Shown one piece after another: positions 19,087 to 29,371 of a DNA stretch of 64,000 nucleotides. Made by a program: the position numbers and the translations under genes. Numbering within the stretch: position 1 is the first letter of the stretch; every line of letters starts with the position of its first letter. The DNA is from Flavobacteriales bacterium (GTDB lineage: Bacteria; Bacteroidota; Bacteroidia; Flavobacteriales_E; Vicingaceae), in assembly GCA_002401955.1 (NCBI GenBank), contig NVUQ01000008.1, forward strand, positions 1 through 64,000. The letters are read 5' to 3'. The notes beneath the pieces are model-generated. The model did not search any database, was not told the origin of the DNA, and saw only the letters and a program-made list of their open reading frames with translations.

Positions 19087-20217
19087 GTGATAAAAATACA
19101 TCATAAATACTGCTTAATAGTTTTGTTCTCTTTTCTTTTTGTGAAAGGTTTTACACAAAGCGATATAGATATTTCTCAAAAAAATGAAGTTCCTACTAAA
19201 AGCTATTTTCCTTTTGGTATAAAAGCAACCTTTCATCACGGAGCAATTTCATCACATAGAGCTGAGGTTAACGAAATAATTGAAGGCCATACTCAGGCTT
19301 ATGAACTATCTTTTTATAAAACCACTATGGGTAACAAAAAATGGCAACAATCATACAATTATCCTAAAACTGGATTTTCTGCTTTAGCAATGAATTTAGG
19401 AAATAAAAAAGAATTAGGAATGGGCTTTGGAATTTTTCCATTTATTGAACTACCAATAAATCAACGTAAAATTAACTGGCGTTTTAAAATTGGTTATGGA
19501 TTGGGTTATATAGAAAAACCTTTTGATAGAAAAACGAATTATAAAAATGTTGCCATTGGTTCTAATTTTAATGCACTGATTTATGCTAATTTATTATGGG
19601 AGATTAAATTGGCTAAGGCATTAAATACTTCTATGGGTTTGTCACTCATTCATTTTTCTAACGGATCTTTTGAAAGACCAAATTTGGGGATAAATATTTT
19701 TTCGTTAAACACAGGTGTTACTTATAGCTTTGGAGAAAAGAAAGTTCATGTCAATAATAAGATAGAAGAAAGACCACATAAGTGGAGTAAAAAAATAACA
19801 ATAGGTATTGGATTAAAAGAGATACCTCCAGCAGACGGAAAAAAGTATGTTGTTTCTACTTGTTCATTTAATTTTATGAAGACAAGAGCAGAAAAAAGTT
19901 CGTTTGGTTTTGGTACGGATCTTTTTTACAACTCTTCATTGTCGGATTTAAATACTAGAGATTCTGCAAGTACATCTAACAGTTTTGATAATATTAGGGT
20001 AGGCATAGCTGGAATGTATTCTTTTGATTTTGGAAAGGTGTCTGTTTCAGTTGCGATGGGAGGATATTTATTCTCTAATTATAAAGGAAACGGTTTAATT
20101 TACAATCGCTTAGAAACAAGATATAGCGTAAGCGATAAATTATTTTTAAGGTTTGCGATGAAAACACATATAGCGGTTGCCGATTTTTTAGAATGTGGAG
20201 TAGGATATAACTTTTAA
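19087..20217 (+). CDS. Acyloxyacyl hydrolase / PagL-like lipid A deacylase family
   Basis: Signal peptide; C-terminal LSLIHFSNGSFERPNLGINIF motif; beta-barrel character; GTG start. Confidence 0.65.
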   Translation: MIKIHHKYCLIVLFSFLFVKGFTQSDIDISQKNEVPTKSYFPFGIKATFHHGAISSHRAEVNEIIEGHTQAYELSFYKTTMGNKKWQQSYNYPKTGFSALAMNLGNKKELGMGFGIFPFIELPINQRKINWRFKIGYGLGYIEKPFDRKTNYKNVAIGSNFNALIYANLLWEIKLAKALNTSMGLSLIHFSNGSFERPNLGINIFSLNTGVTYSFGEKKVHVNNKIEERPHKWSKKITIGIGLKEIPPADGKKYVVSTCSFNFMKTRAEKSSFGFGTDLFYNSSLSDLNTRDSASTSNSFDNIRVGIAGMYSFDFGKVSVSVAMGGYLFSNYKGNGLIYNRLETRYSVSDKLFLRFAMKTHIAVADFLECGVGYNF

Positions 20218-20221
20218 AAGA

Positions 20222-20965
20222 ATGAGTTTTAATTTTAAATATCAGTTGTGGTTTTTTAGCATTATTGCTATCACTTTTTTTTCATGCGGAAAAGATTCTG
20301 CTTGTTTTAAAGGTACAGGTAAAATAGTAGAGGAACAACGAGTAATATCTTCTGATGTAACAATGATAAGAACTCAGAATAATATTGATATTGTGATTAC
20401 TCAAAGTAATGAAGCCAGCCTAACAATAGAAGGGGGAGAGAATTTATTACCATATATTAACACGGATGTTTCGGGAACAGAAATCACTATTTCTAGTGAT
20501 AATAAATGCAGTATGTTTAGGGATTATAGTATACCAATAACTGCTTACCTCTCTTTACCAAATATCACTAAAATTAATTATACAGGACAAGGGAACATAA
20601 CTTCTACCAACACACTTAATTTAACTTCGTTAGATATTGAAAGCAGCGGAGGTACTGGAAGTATTAATTTAAATTTAAATGTGAATGATTTTTCTGTAGG
20701 ACAACATTCTGGTCCTGCAGATTTTACATTTACTGGAAGTGTGAAAAATGCAAGAGTTTATACGCTAGGAAGTGGTTGGTTTTATTTACAAGATTTTATA
20801 TCAGAAAAATTGGAAGTTAATCATAGTGGTATTGGAGATGTTATTCTTAATGTTACAGACAGATTAGATATTGGGCTACAATCTCATGGAAATATTAATT
20901 ATTATGGAAATCCAACTGTAATAATTTACACCCATACAGGTAGTGGTCAAATTATAAAAAAATAA
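20222..20965 (+). CDS. Lipoprotein with head-GIN (DUF2807) domain
   Basis: FFSCGKDSACFKGTGKIVEEQR; beta-helical repeats LTIEGGENLLPYI, SSGGTGSINLNLN. Confidence 0.75.
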   Translation: MSFNFKYQLWFFSIIAITFFSCGKDSACFKGTGKIVEEQRVISSDVTMIRTQNNIDIVITQSNEASLTIEGGENLLPYINTDVSGTEITISSDNKCSMFRDYSIPITAYLSLPNITKINYTGQGNITSTNTLNLTSLDIESSGGTGSINLNLNVNDFSVGQHSGPADFTFTGSVKNARVYTLGSGWFYLQDFISEKLEVNHSGIGDVILNVTDRLDIGLQSHGNINYYGNPTVIIYTHTGSGQIIKK

Positions 20966-20994
20966 ATAGTTTCGTTGTATATTAACCTACTAAA

Positions 20995-22431
20995 ATGAAT
21001 AAATTAAAAGAAGCTTTAATTCCAATAGCATTGGTTTTGTTTAGCTTTATAGTGAAAGGAGCTTATTTGTCTTTTAATTCTATAGGTGGCGATGAACCTT
21101 TTAGTATCTTTTATGCTCAATTAAATGTAGACTCTATAATTGGTTTACTTTCTTTAGGAAATAATCCTCCTTTGTATGAAATAATTTTGCATTTTTGGAT
21201 AGATTTATTTGGCGTATCGCCTTTTTCTGTAAGGTTTCCATCACTAATTTTTAGTAGTTTAACGGTGTTTTTTATTTATAAATTAACTAAAAACTTTTTT
21301 AATTTAAAAGTTGCTATAGTTACATGTTTGATCTTTATTTTTTCGAATTATCAAACCGTTTTTGCTCATGAGGCAAGAGTTTATGCTCTTTTTGGAATGC
21401 TTACTACTGCTTCAATGTTTTTTTACTTAAATATAATAACAGAGCAAAAAAAACAAATGAGGAACCTTATAATATTACTACTTGTAAATGTTCTATTGAT
21501 ATACTCTCATTACTTCGGTTTCTTTATTCTATTTATTCAGTTTGTTTTTATTATAGTGAATAAATCTTTACGAGTTAAATATTGGAAATCTTTATTGATT
21601 TGTTCAGTAGTAATTGCCTTTTTTTATCTTCCTAATGTTAATGTAATTATGAATAGGTTTTTAGAGTCATCTACTAATGGAACATGGGTAAGTCCTCCTG
21701 AAGGTATTAAAAGTATATACAATTTAATTCGAATTTTTTCAAATGCTCCAGTTGTAGCCTCAATAGTAATTTTACTTTTGATATCAGCTATGGTAAAGTA
21801 CCTTGTTAAAGGAGTAGGGCAGAAAGTTACACTGGTAAATAAATTTGTAGTTTTTTGGTTTGTTTTTCCTCTCATGTTCACTTTTTTTATTTCTTACTGG
21901 ATTCCGATGTTCTTAGATAGATATTTAATCTTCATTTCCAGTGTTTTTTATATGTTGATTGCTATTTCTTGCGATTATTTATTTAACTCAAAAAAGTTAA
22001 GATATGCTATTTCTACAATTGTTTGTGTGTTATTTATATTTTCAACTCAACCAAATATTTCGAATAAAAGAAATGTTAAAGAAACAATTGAAAAAGTAAA
22101 TGAATTAAGTAGAGAGAATACATCTGTAATTTATCCATATAATTTTATTTTAAATTATGCTTATTATTATGATATTGAAATGTTTAAGGGGGCTGATTCG
22201 GAGAATGACCTTGTTAAAAGGTTAAAAGATCAAAATATTTATGGCATTACAAATATCTCAGAGATAAATTATCAGGGATGGGATCACATTGTTTATCTTG
22301 ATGCAGCTACTAGTTTTTTATACCCAAATAATGGAATATTAGAAAAGTTGAATAAAGATTATACGTTAATTAGCCATTCAAAAATATATGAAGTATTTAA
22401 TATTTATGAATTTGCTGTAAAGAAAAATTGA
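20995..22431 (+). CDS. Polytopic glycosyltransferase, GT39/ArnT-like
   Basis: GGDEPFSIFYAQL...NNPPLYEIILHFWIDLFGVSPFSVRFPSL. Confidence 0.75.
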   Translation: MNKLKEALIPIALVLFSFIVKGAYLSFNSIGGDEPFSIFYAQLNVDSIIGLLSLGNNPPLYEIILHFWIDLFGVSPFSVRFPSLIFSSLTVFFIYKLTKNFFNLKVAIVTCLIFIFSNYQTVFAHEARVYALFGMLTTASMFFYLNIITEQKKQMRNLIILLLVNVLLIYSHYFGFFILFIQFVFIIVNKSLRVKYWKSLLICSVVIAFFYLPNVNVIMNRFLESSTNGTWVSPPEGIKSIYNLIRIFSNAPVVASIVILLLISAMVKYLVKGVGQKVTLVNKFVVFWFVFPLMFTFFISYWIPMFLDRYLIFISSVFYMLIAISCDYLFNSKKLRYAISTIVCVLFIFSTQPNISNKRNVKETIEKVNELSRENTSVIYPYNFILNYAYYYDIEMFKGADSENDLVKRLKDQNIYGITNISEINYQGWDHIVYLDAATSFLYPNNGILEKLNKDYTLISHSKIYEVFNIYEFAVKKN

Positions 22432-22441
22432 ATGTGAAAAA

Positions 22442-23377
22442 TCAATTTATCACATTCAATTTACTCTCTTTAGCATGATTAATACTTGCGTTAAGCTCAA
22501 AACCTATGAGTAAAACTAAGGAGTTAAAATAGAGCCAAAGCATAATAACCATTAAGGTTCCAATAGATCCATAAACCTTGTTGTAAGTTGCGAAATTATT
22601 AACATAAAATGCAAAGCCAGAAGATAATAAAATACTTAATAAAGTTGCTAATGTAGAACCTGCTGATATGAATCTAAATTTATTGCTTCTTGTATTACCA
22701 AAATAATAAATGGACGAGATTCCCGTAAAAAATACGAGTAATAAGATGATGAATTTGGCTGCTTTAAGCAAGTAAATAATATAGTTGTGCGTAATATAAT
22801 CGTTTGATGTTAGGTAATTGGTTATGTAAGCACTAAAAACAATTAGACCAATGGCTATTATCATTAAAAAAACGATGATAAAAAGTAAAAGAATAGAACT
22901 GAGTCTGGTTTTTATAAAACTTGTTTTTTTAGATGAATGGGATGTTTCGTTAAAAGCAATTACCATAGAGTTTACTCCATTACTAGCTAAATAAAAGGCA
23001 AAAATAAAACCGAAAGAAAGCAATCCTTCGTTTCTGTTGGTCATTAAATCTTCTATTGTTGAGCTTGCCATTTCGTAAGCATCTCCAGGTAACATTCCTT
23101 TAATTAATTCGAATAATTGAATTTTAAAATTAGCTATTGGAATATAAGGTATTAGAGAAAATAAGAATATAATAAAGGGAAATAATGCTAAGAAAAACCG
23201 GAATGCTAAAGAAGAGGCTCTAGTTGTTAAAGAGTTTTTTTGAATTCCTTCAATAAAAAAGCAAACGACATCATATAATGGTAAATTATCAAACCCTGGA
23301 ATAATAAGTCTTTTTGATAGGTTTAAAGGGAGTTGAACAAGTGAGCTGCTTATTATTATTTCGATGATTTTTTTCAA
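22442..23377 (-). CDS. YihY/BrkB-family inner membrane protein
   Basis: KNSLTTRASSLAFRFFLALFPFIIFLFSLIPYIP; C-term GSIGTLMVIMLWLYFNSLVLLIGFELNA. Confidence 0.88.
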   Translation of the reverse strand: MKKIIEIIISSSLVQLPLNLSKRLIIPGFDNLPLYDVVCFFIEGIQKNSLTTRASSLAFRFFLALFPFIIFLFSLIPYIPIANFKIQLFELIKGMLPGDAYEMASSTIEDLMTNRNEGLLSFGFIFAFYLASNGVNSMVIAFNETSHSSKKTSFIKTRLSSILLLFIIVFLMIIAIGLIVFSAYITNYLTSNDYITHNYIIYLLKAAKFIILLLVFFTGISSIYYFGNTRSNKFRFISAGSTLATLLSILLSSGFAFYVNNFATYNKVYGSIGTLMVIMLWLYFNSLVLLIGFELNASINHAKESKLNVIN

Positions 23378-23380
23378 AAT

Positions 23381-24217
23381 TTAAATAGCTTTTAAACTTA
23401 AGTCAACACTATTTATCTGATGTGTTAAAGCTCCAACAGAAATAAAATCTACACCACATTCTGCATATTCTCTAATTGTTTCTGAAGTAATTCCACCAGA
23501 AGCTTCAGTTTCGTATTCTCCGTTAATTAATTTAACGGCAGTTCGCATATCTTCAAAAGAAAAGTTGTCGAGCATTATTCTATGAATCCCTCCAATAGTT
23601 AATATTTCATTAAGCTCAGTTAAATTTCTTGCTTCAACTTCAATTTTTAATTGTTTGTTGTTTTTTGTAAGATACTCTTGAGTTGAGGTAATAGCAGCTG
23701 CAATTCCTCCAGCATAATCAATATGATTATCTTTTATCATAATCATATCATATAAACCCATTCTATGATTTACACCTCCACCAATTTTAACAGCCCATTT
23801 TTCTATAGTTCTAAGACCTGGAGTAGTTTTTCGAGTATCAAGAACTTTTGTGTTTAAGCCATCTAATAACTTTACATAACGATTAGTATTAGATGCTATA
23901 CCACTCATGCGTTGCATAAAATTTAGAACTAATCGTTCTGCTTTCAAAATAGATTGACTTGATCCTTTAATAGTAAAAACAAGATCACCAACATTAACCA
24001 GTTCACCATCATTTATTTTTTTAGAGAAAATTAGACCAGCATCTATGGTGTGAAATATTTTTTCAGCTAATTCAACGCCAGCAATAATGCATTTTTCTTT
24101 TACTAAAAGATGGGCTTTTCCTGTTGCATCTTTTGGGATGCATGATAAAGAAGTGTGGTCTCCATCACCAATGTCTTCTTTAATGGCAATTTTTATTAAG
24201 TCATCAATATAATTCAT
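23381..24217 (-). CDS. nadC: Nicotinate-nucleotide pyrophosphorylase (carboxylating)
   Basis: LNFMQRMSGIAS, VLDTRKTTPGLRTIEKWAVKIGGGVNHRMGLYDMIMIKDNHI. Confidence 0.97.
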   Translation of the reverse strand: MNYIDDLIKIAIKEDIGDGDHTSLSCIPKDATGKAHLLVKEKCIIAGVELAEKIFHTIDAGLIFSKKINDGELVNVGDLVFTIKGSSQSILKAERLVLNFMQRMSGIASNTNRYVKLLDGLNTKVLDTRKTTPGLRTIEKWAVKIGGGVNHRMGLYDMIMIKDNHIDYAGGIAAAITSTQEYLTKNNKQLKIEVEARNLTELNEILTIGGIHRIMLDNFSFEDMRTAVKLINGEYETEASGGITSETIREYAECGVDFISVGALTHQINSVDLSLKAI

Positions 24218-24282
24218 AATAAGCATTTGCTTTTTACAAAAATAACTTGTTATAAATAATAAAAGGTAGGTTTGACTGAATT

Positions 24283-24666
24283 TTATTCGTCAGATTCTAT
24301 TTTTAATTCTAGTATAGTAATTTTCTTGTCTATTTCTTTATACAAGATATAAGTTCTATATGTTCCTTTTGAGGTTTCTAAATTTCCGATAGAGTAGTGA
24401 GAACTGTTTTTAGAATCGCCATTGTGCACTACTGTGAAATTAGAAGGTTTATTTTTTAGAAAAAATGTTTTCAAAATTAGTTTTGCTTGAATCTGACTGT
24501 AAACTCCTTCTTCTCCAGGGATACTCATGTCAACAGAAGAACCAAAATGTTTAGCAATTTCTGTAGCATTTCCTTTTTTTAAAGCCAATACGAGATTGTC
24601 GGTAATAGGAGAAGCATTAACAACTAGCGTTAAGCTTAAAAATAGAGCTATAAGTAATTTTCGCAT
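24283..24666 (-). CDS. DUF4783-like secreted protein
   Basis: 127 aa with signal peptide; ALKKGNATEIAKHFGSSVDMSIPGEEGVYSQIQAKLILKTFF. Confidence 0.65.
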   Translation of the reverse strand: MRKLLIALFLSLTLVVNASPITDNLVLALKKGNATEIAKHFGSSVDMSIPGEEGVYSQIQAKLILKTFFLKNKPSNFTVVHNGDSKNSSHYSIGNLETSKGTYRTYILYKEIDKKITILELKIESDE

Positions 24667-24769
24667 TTAATAGTTTATCAAAATTTAGCAATTATCAAGC
24701 CAGTTTTTAGCCTTAAATAATTGTAAAATTAAAATCTTAGCCAAATGTAATAATTTTTACTTTAGCGAC

Positions 24770-25240
24770 ATGAAAATTAAACTAATTACCATTGGAAAAA
24801 CTGACGAGGCTTATTTAAAAGAAGGAATTAACAAATATGTTTCTCGTTTAAAGCATTATGTAGACTTTGAAACGAAAGAGTTGCCTGATGTTAAGATGGG
24901 TAAGAAGTTAAATATAAACTTGCAAAAAGAAGTTGAAGGAAAAGAAATACTGAAACTAATTAAGAAGTCTGATTTTGTAGTATTGTTGGATGAAAAAGGG
25001 AAGGAGTTTAATTCAGTTGGATTTTCACAATTTATTCAAAAAAGAATGAATACAGGAATGGATTTAATTTTTGTGATAGGTGGTCCTTTTGGTTTTTCTA
25101 CAGAAGTTTATGCCCAGTCAAATATGAGAATAGCTTTGTCTCAAATGACTTTTTCTCATCAGATGGTTCGATTATTCTTTATAGAACAAATTTATCGCTC
25201 ATTTACTATATTAAAAGGAGAAAAATATCATCATTTATAA
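24770..25240 (+). CDS. rlmH: 23S rRNA pseudouridine1915 N3-methyltransferase RlmH
   Basis: MKIKLITIGKT, FVIGGPFGFS, MTFSHQMVRLFFIEQIYR. Confidence 0.97.
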   Translation: MKIKLITIGKTDEAYLKEGINKYVSRLKHYVDFETKELPDVKMGKKLNINLQKEVEGKEILKLIKKSDFVVLLDEKGKEFNSVGFSQFIQKRMNTGMDLIFVIGGPFGFSTEVYAQSNMRIALSQMTFSHQMVRLFFIEQIYRSFTILKGEKYHHL

Positions 25241-25287
25241 AAATGTAAATATCTCTTTTATAGGGTATTTATAAAATTTCACAATTA

Positions 25288-25312
25288 TTTTACTAGAAAT
25301 ATTCTAGTAAAA
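25288..25312. other. 11-bp inverted repeat, 3-nt spacer
   Basis: ttttactagaa ata ttctagtaaaa between rlmH and metalloprotease gene. Confidence 0.5.
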
Positions 25313-25428
25313 AGGAATGAATTATTACCTTACCCGACTTGATTGGATGCAACTTAATTTGAATTTAACACGTATTAAGTTAGTCACTATTTTACAGTAT
25401 ATTTACATAAGTATAATTACATTTGGAT

Positions 25429-28400
25429 ATGAAGAAATTAAAGATTGGCGTAGTATTATTATTCTTTATGCAAACATTGTTTGCTCAAAATAATTTAAAT
25501 CCTATTCAAAGGATGTATGTTGGTTCTGAGTATTGGAGTATGTTGTCCGAATCTGACATAACTAATGTAGTGGATAGACAAATTATTCCTAATAAGTATA
25601 AGCTTGCTAAGCTTGATATTAATAAGTTAAAATCAGATTTATCTTCTGCTGTTTATAGAACTGTAGGTAATAATAATCAAGGAATAGAAATAGAATTACC
25701 AAATCCTCAAGGGATATTATCTAAGTACTTGGTTTATAAAAATACGACTATGGCTCCTGGTTTGGAAGTTAAATTTCCAGAAATAAGAGCATATGATGTT
25801 ATAAATATTAACAACCCTAGTGAGTATGGTAAAATTGATGTTACGCCTCATGGATTTCATGCTATGATATTCTCTATAGATAGAGGAACGTTTTTTATAG
25901 ATCCATACTCAAAAGGAAATACAGCAGATTATTTATCTTATTATAGAAAAGATTTTACAACAACAAAAACGATAGATTGTGGAGTTGTAGGACAAACGAC
26001 TTCTACTAACAATTCAGCACAAAAAACATTAACATCCTGTGATCTAAGAACTTATAGATTAGCGGTTTCAGCAACTGCTGAATATACTGCTTTTCATGGA
26101 GGAACACTACTTTTAGCTCAGGCAGCTCAGGTTACATCAATGAATAGAGTAAATGGTATTTTTGAAAGAGATGCACAAATTACTATGACTCTTATTGCTA
26201 ATAATGATTTGATTGTTTACACAAGCAATCCCGATCCATTTACAAATGGAAATACTAATGCAATGATTAATGAAAATCAAACAAATACAGATCTTGTTAT
26301 AGGTTCTGGAAATTATGATATAGGTCATATTTTTGGTACAAATAGTGGGGGGTTGGCTGCGTTACAGTCTCCTTGTAGTGGCAGTAAAGCACGAGGCGTT
26401 ACAGGAAGTTCAGCGCCAGTTAACGATCCGTTTGATGTTGATTACGTAGCTCATGAAATGGGGCATCAGTGGGGAGGTAACCATACTCAAAATAATAGTT
26501 GTAATAGAAATAATGCAACAGCTATGGAGCCAGGTAGTGCTTCATCCATAATGGGGTATGCAGGAATTTGCACTCCAAATGTGCAAAGTAATAGTGATGA
26601 TCATTTTCATGGAGTTAGTGTAAAAGAAATGTCTGATTTTATTAGCGGTGGTGGAGGTTCTTGTGCAGTACTAACTCCTGTTACAAATTCTAGTCCTACT
26701 ATTACGGGGACACCAGGAAGTGTTACTATTCCAGCTAATACACCTTTTGCATTAACAGCAATAGCAACAGATCCAAATGCAGCAAATGTTTTATCATATT
26801 GCTGGGAGCAGATGGATAACCAAATATCAACTCAACCCCCATCTGCAACTTCAACTAACGGTCCTAATTTTAGATCAAATAGTCCAACAACAAGTCCAAC
26901 TCGTTATTTTCCTAACCTTACAGATTTAACGGCTGGCATTTCTCCAACATGGGAAGTATTATCTTCTGTGAGTAGAACAATGGATTTTAGAGTTACGGTT
27001 AGAGATAATGCAGGACCACTTCCTGAAGTAGGATGTATTGATAATGCTGATATAACTGTTACGATTGATGCAAGCTCTGGACCCTTTGTAGAAACGTTTC
27101 CAAGTGCAGCAGGAATTACATGGACTGGTTCAACTAGTGAAACAGTAACATGGAGTGAAGCGGGAACTTCTGGAGCTCCAGTAAATTGTGCGAATGTTGA
27201 TATATTACTATCTACTGATGGAGGAATAACTTATCCTACAGTATTAGTATCTAATACCGTTAATGATGGAACCCAGTCAATTACAGTTCCAAATACACCT
27301 AGTACTACAGCAAGAGTAATGATTATGTCTTCAAATGGAACATTTTTCGATATATCAGATAATGATTTTACAATAACAGCTGCGGCTCCTCCAGCAGCTG
27401 CAGTTGGATGTATAGACACTATTTATTATCCAGAATCAAAGCGAACAGCTTATGATGGATGGGCATATCTGGAAGCTAATGTTTTTGGGATAACTGGAAT
27501 ATCTCAAACATTTGAAGCGAGTACAGGATCTATACATGGTATTAGAGCATTTGTTGTATTAGATACTAATACAACATCAGGAGATGTCGGCCCCGTAGAT
27601 ATGCAAATATCAGTGATGAATGTAGATGCATTTAATCAACCAGTACTTCCAGCTATACGAACAGAGCTTGTAACTGTTAATGATATTGGAGATGTTGAAC
27701 AAAACTTAATGTTTAGTACTCCAGTAGCTGTTTCTTCTAAATATGCTGTAGTAGTAGAATTAAATCCTGCTACACAAGCTACGGATACTGCTTTTTATAT
27801 GGCAAATAGTAGTGCGGCATCAGATGGAGCAGGAGAAGGTTTAATGTCTGTTAGTTTTTCTGGTTTTTGGTTTAACTATTGGTTACAAAGTGCTAGTTAT
27901 AATGTAGATGCATTATTATCTCCAATATTTGATAAAATAATAACTGCTGATTTTACGTCAAGTTCTGATACGATATGTGAAGGAGATACGGTTCAATTCA
28001 TTAATACATCAGTATTAGATACCAATTATATGTATAATAGGTATAGTTTGTTAAATGCTGATCTATGGGTATGGGATTATGATGATGGAAGTGGTACTTA
28101 TAATCATTTTGATACGACTTACACTTTTAATGTAGCTGGACCACATAATACGGAGTTAATAATTACCAATTATGGTTATACAACTAATTGTGTAGATACC
28201 TTAAGAGATACAATAGAAGTTTTAGCTCCTCCAATAGTAGTAGCAAATAATAATACTGCTTTATGTATGGGAGACACATTGTTTTTAAGTGCAACAGGAG
28301 CTACAAGTTATGTGTGGGATAATGGGCTAGGTGCTGGTCAAAACCATACAGTTGTTCCAACAATTGATACCATGTATATTGTAACTGGAAGTAATGGAGG

Positions 28401-29361
28401 GTGTAGTGCAATGGATACTGTTAGTGTAACCACTAATGCTTTACCTGTAGTTGGAGTAAGTAATGATACTATTATTTGTGCAGGAGATACTGTAACGGTT
28501 AGTGCAACAGGAGGAGGAAACTATACATGGGATAATGGGTTGGGAGCAGGTCAAAATCATCAGGTCGCACCAGTAGTATTAACAACTTATATAGTAACTG
28601 TAACTGATACAAACTTTTGTTCAGGCATAGATTCTGTAAAGGTTACAACAAATGCTCTTCCAGTATTAACGACAACACCTGCAATTGATACAACAGTTTG
28701 TTTAGGTGATTCACTAACCTTATTTGTCACAGGAGCTTCTTCATATACATGGGATAATGGGTTGGGAGCAGGGTCGACCCATCTATTACCAGTACCTTAT
28801 GATACAACCTATAAAGTTATAGGGATAGATGCTATTACAGGTTGTTCAAATATTGACTCTGTAAAAGTAATTGTAAGTTCTTTAGATGTTATAGCAAGCA
28901 ATGATACATCTATTTGTATAGGTTCAAGTATTACAATTAGTGCAACAGGAGCTGTAACCTATACATGGGATAATGCTTTAGGAATAGGACAAAGCCACTT
29001 GGTTAGTCCTACAGAACAAACTGTTTATATTGTAACAGGTGATGATAATGGTTGTATTGGGTTAGATACTGTTATTGTTTCTATTGATAATATATGTTTT
29101 GACATACCAAATGTTTTCACTCCAAATGGAGATGGTAAAAATGACGTATGGAACATTAAAGGATTAGCCTTTTATCCAGATATTACTGTATCAGTATTTA
29201 ATAGATGGGGTGATTTAGTATTTGAATCAGCAGCAGGTTATCCAGATCCATGGGATGGTACATATAATGGAACAGAATCACCTTCCGCTACATATTATTA
29301 TGTAATTGTGAAAGGAGATGGTGAGGAAGGGGTAACAGGAACTGTTAATATTATAAGATAA
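25429..29361 (+). CDS. Reprolysin-like zinc metalloprotease with T9SS type B (gliding-motility-associated) C-terminal domain
   Basis: VAHEMGHQWGGNHTQ (HExxHxxGxxH); C-term PNVFTPNGDGKNDVWNIKGLAFYPDITVSVFNRWGDLVFES. Confidence 0.93.
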   Translation: MKKLKIGVVLLFFMQTLFAQNNLNPIQRMYVGSEYWSMLSESDITNVVDRQIIPNKYKLAKLDINKLKSDLSSAVYRTVGNNNQGIEIELPNPQGILSKYLVYKNTTMAPGLEVKFPEIRAYDVININNPSEYGKIDVTPHGFHAMIFSIDRGTFFIDPYSKGNTADYLSYYRKDFTTTKTIDCGVVGQTTSTNNSAQKTLTSCDLRTYRLAVSATAEYTAFHGGTLLLAQAAQVTSMNRVNGIFERDAQITMTLIANNDLIVYTSNPDPFTNGNTNAMINENQTNTDLVIGSGNYDIGHIFGTNSGGLAALQSPCSGSKARGVTGSSAPVNDPFDVDYVAHEMGHQWGGNHTQNNSCNRNNATAMEPGSASSIMGYAGICTPNVQSNSDDHFHGVSVKEMSDFISGGGGSCAVLTPVTNSSPTITGTPGSVTIPANTPFALTAIATDPNAANVLSYCWEQMDNQISTQPPSATSTNGPNFRSNSPTTSPTRYFPNLTDLTAGISPTWEVLSSVSRTMDFRVTVRDNAGPLPEVGCIDNADITVTIDASSGPFVETFPSAAGITWTGSTSETVTWSEAGTSGAPVNCANVDILLSTDGGITYPTVLVSNTVNDGTQSITVPNTPSTTARVMIMSSNGTFFDISDNDFTITAAAPPAAAVGCIDTIYYPESKRTAYDGWAYLEANVFGITGISQTFEASTGSIHGIRAFVVLDTNTTSGDVGPVDMQISVMNVDAFNQPVLPAIRTELVTVNDIGDVEQNLMFSTPVAVSSKYAVVVELNPATQATDTAFYMANSSAASDGAGEGLMSVSFSGFWFNYWLQSASYNVDALLSPIFDKIITADFTSSSDTICEGDTVQFINTSVLDTNYMYNRYSLLNADLWVWDYDDGSGTYNHFDTTYTFNVAGPHNTELIITNYGYTTNCVDTLRDTIEVLAPPIVVANNNTALCMGDTLFLSATGATSYVWDNGLGAGQNHTVVPTIDTMYIVTGSNGGCSAMDTVSVTTNALPVVGVSNDTIICAGDTVTVSATGGGNYTWDNGLGAGQNHQVAPVVLTTYIVTVTDTNFCSGIDSVKVTTNALPVLTTTPAIDTTVCLGDSLTLFVTGASSYTWDNGLGAGSTHLLPVPYDTTYKVIGIDAITGCSNIDSVKVIVSSLDVIASNDTSICIGSSITISATGAVTYTWDNALGIGQSHLVSPTEQTVYIVTGDDNGCIGLDTVIVSIDNICFDIPNVFTPNGDGKNDVWNIKGLAFYPDITVSVFNRWGDLVFESAAGYPDPWDGTYNGTESPSATYYYVIVKGDGEEGVTGTVNIIR

Positions 29362-29371
29362 AATTATAGTT

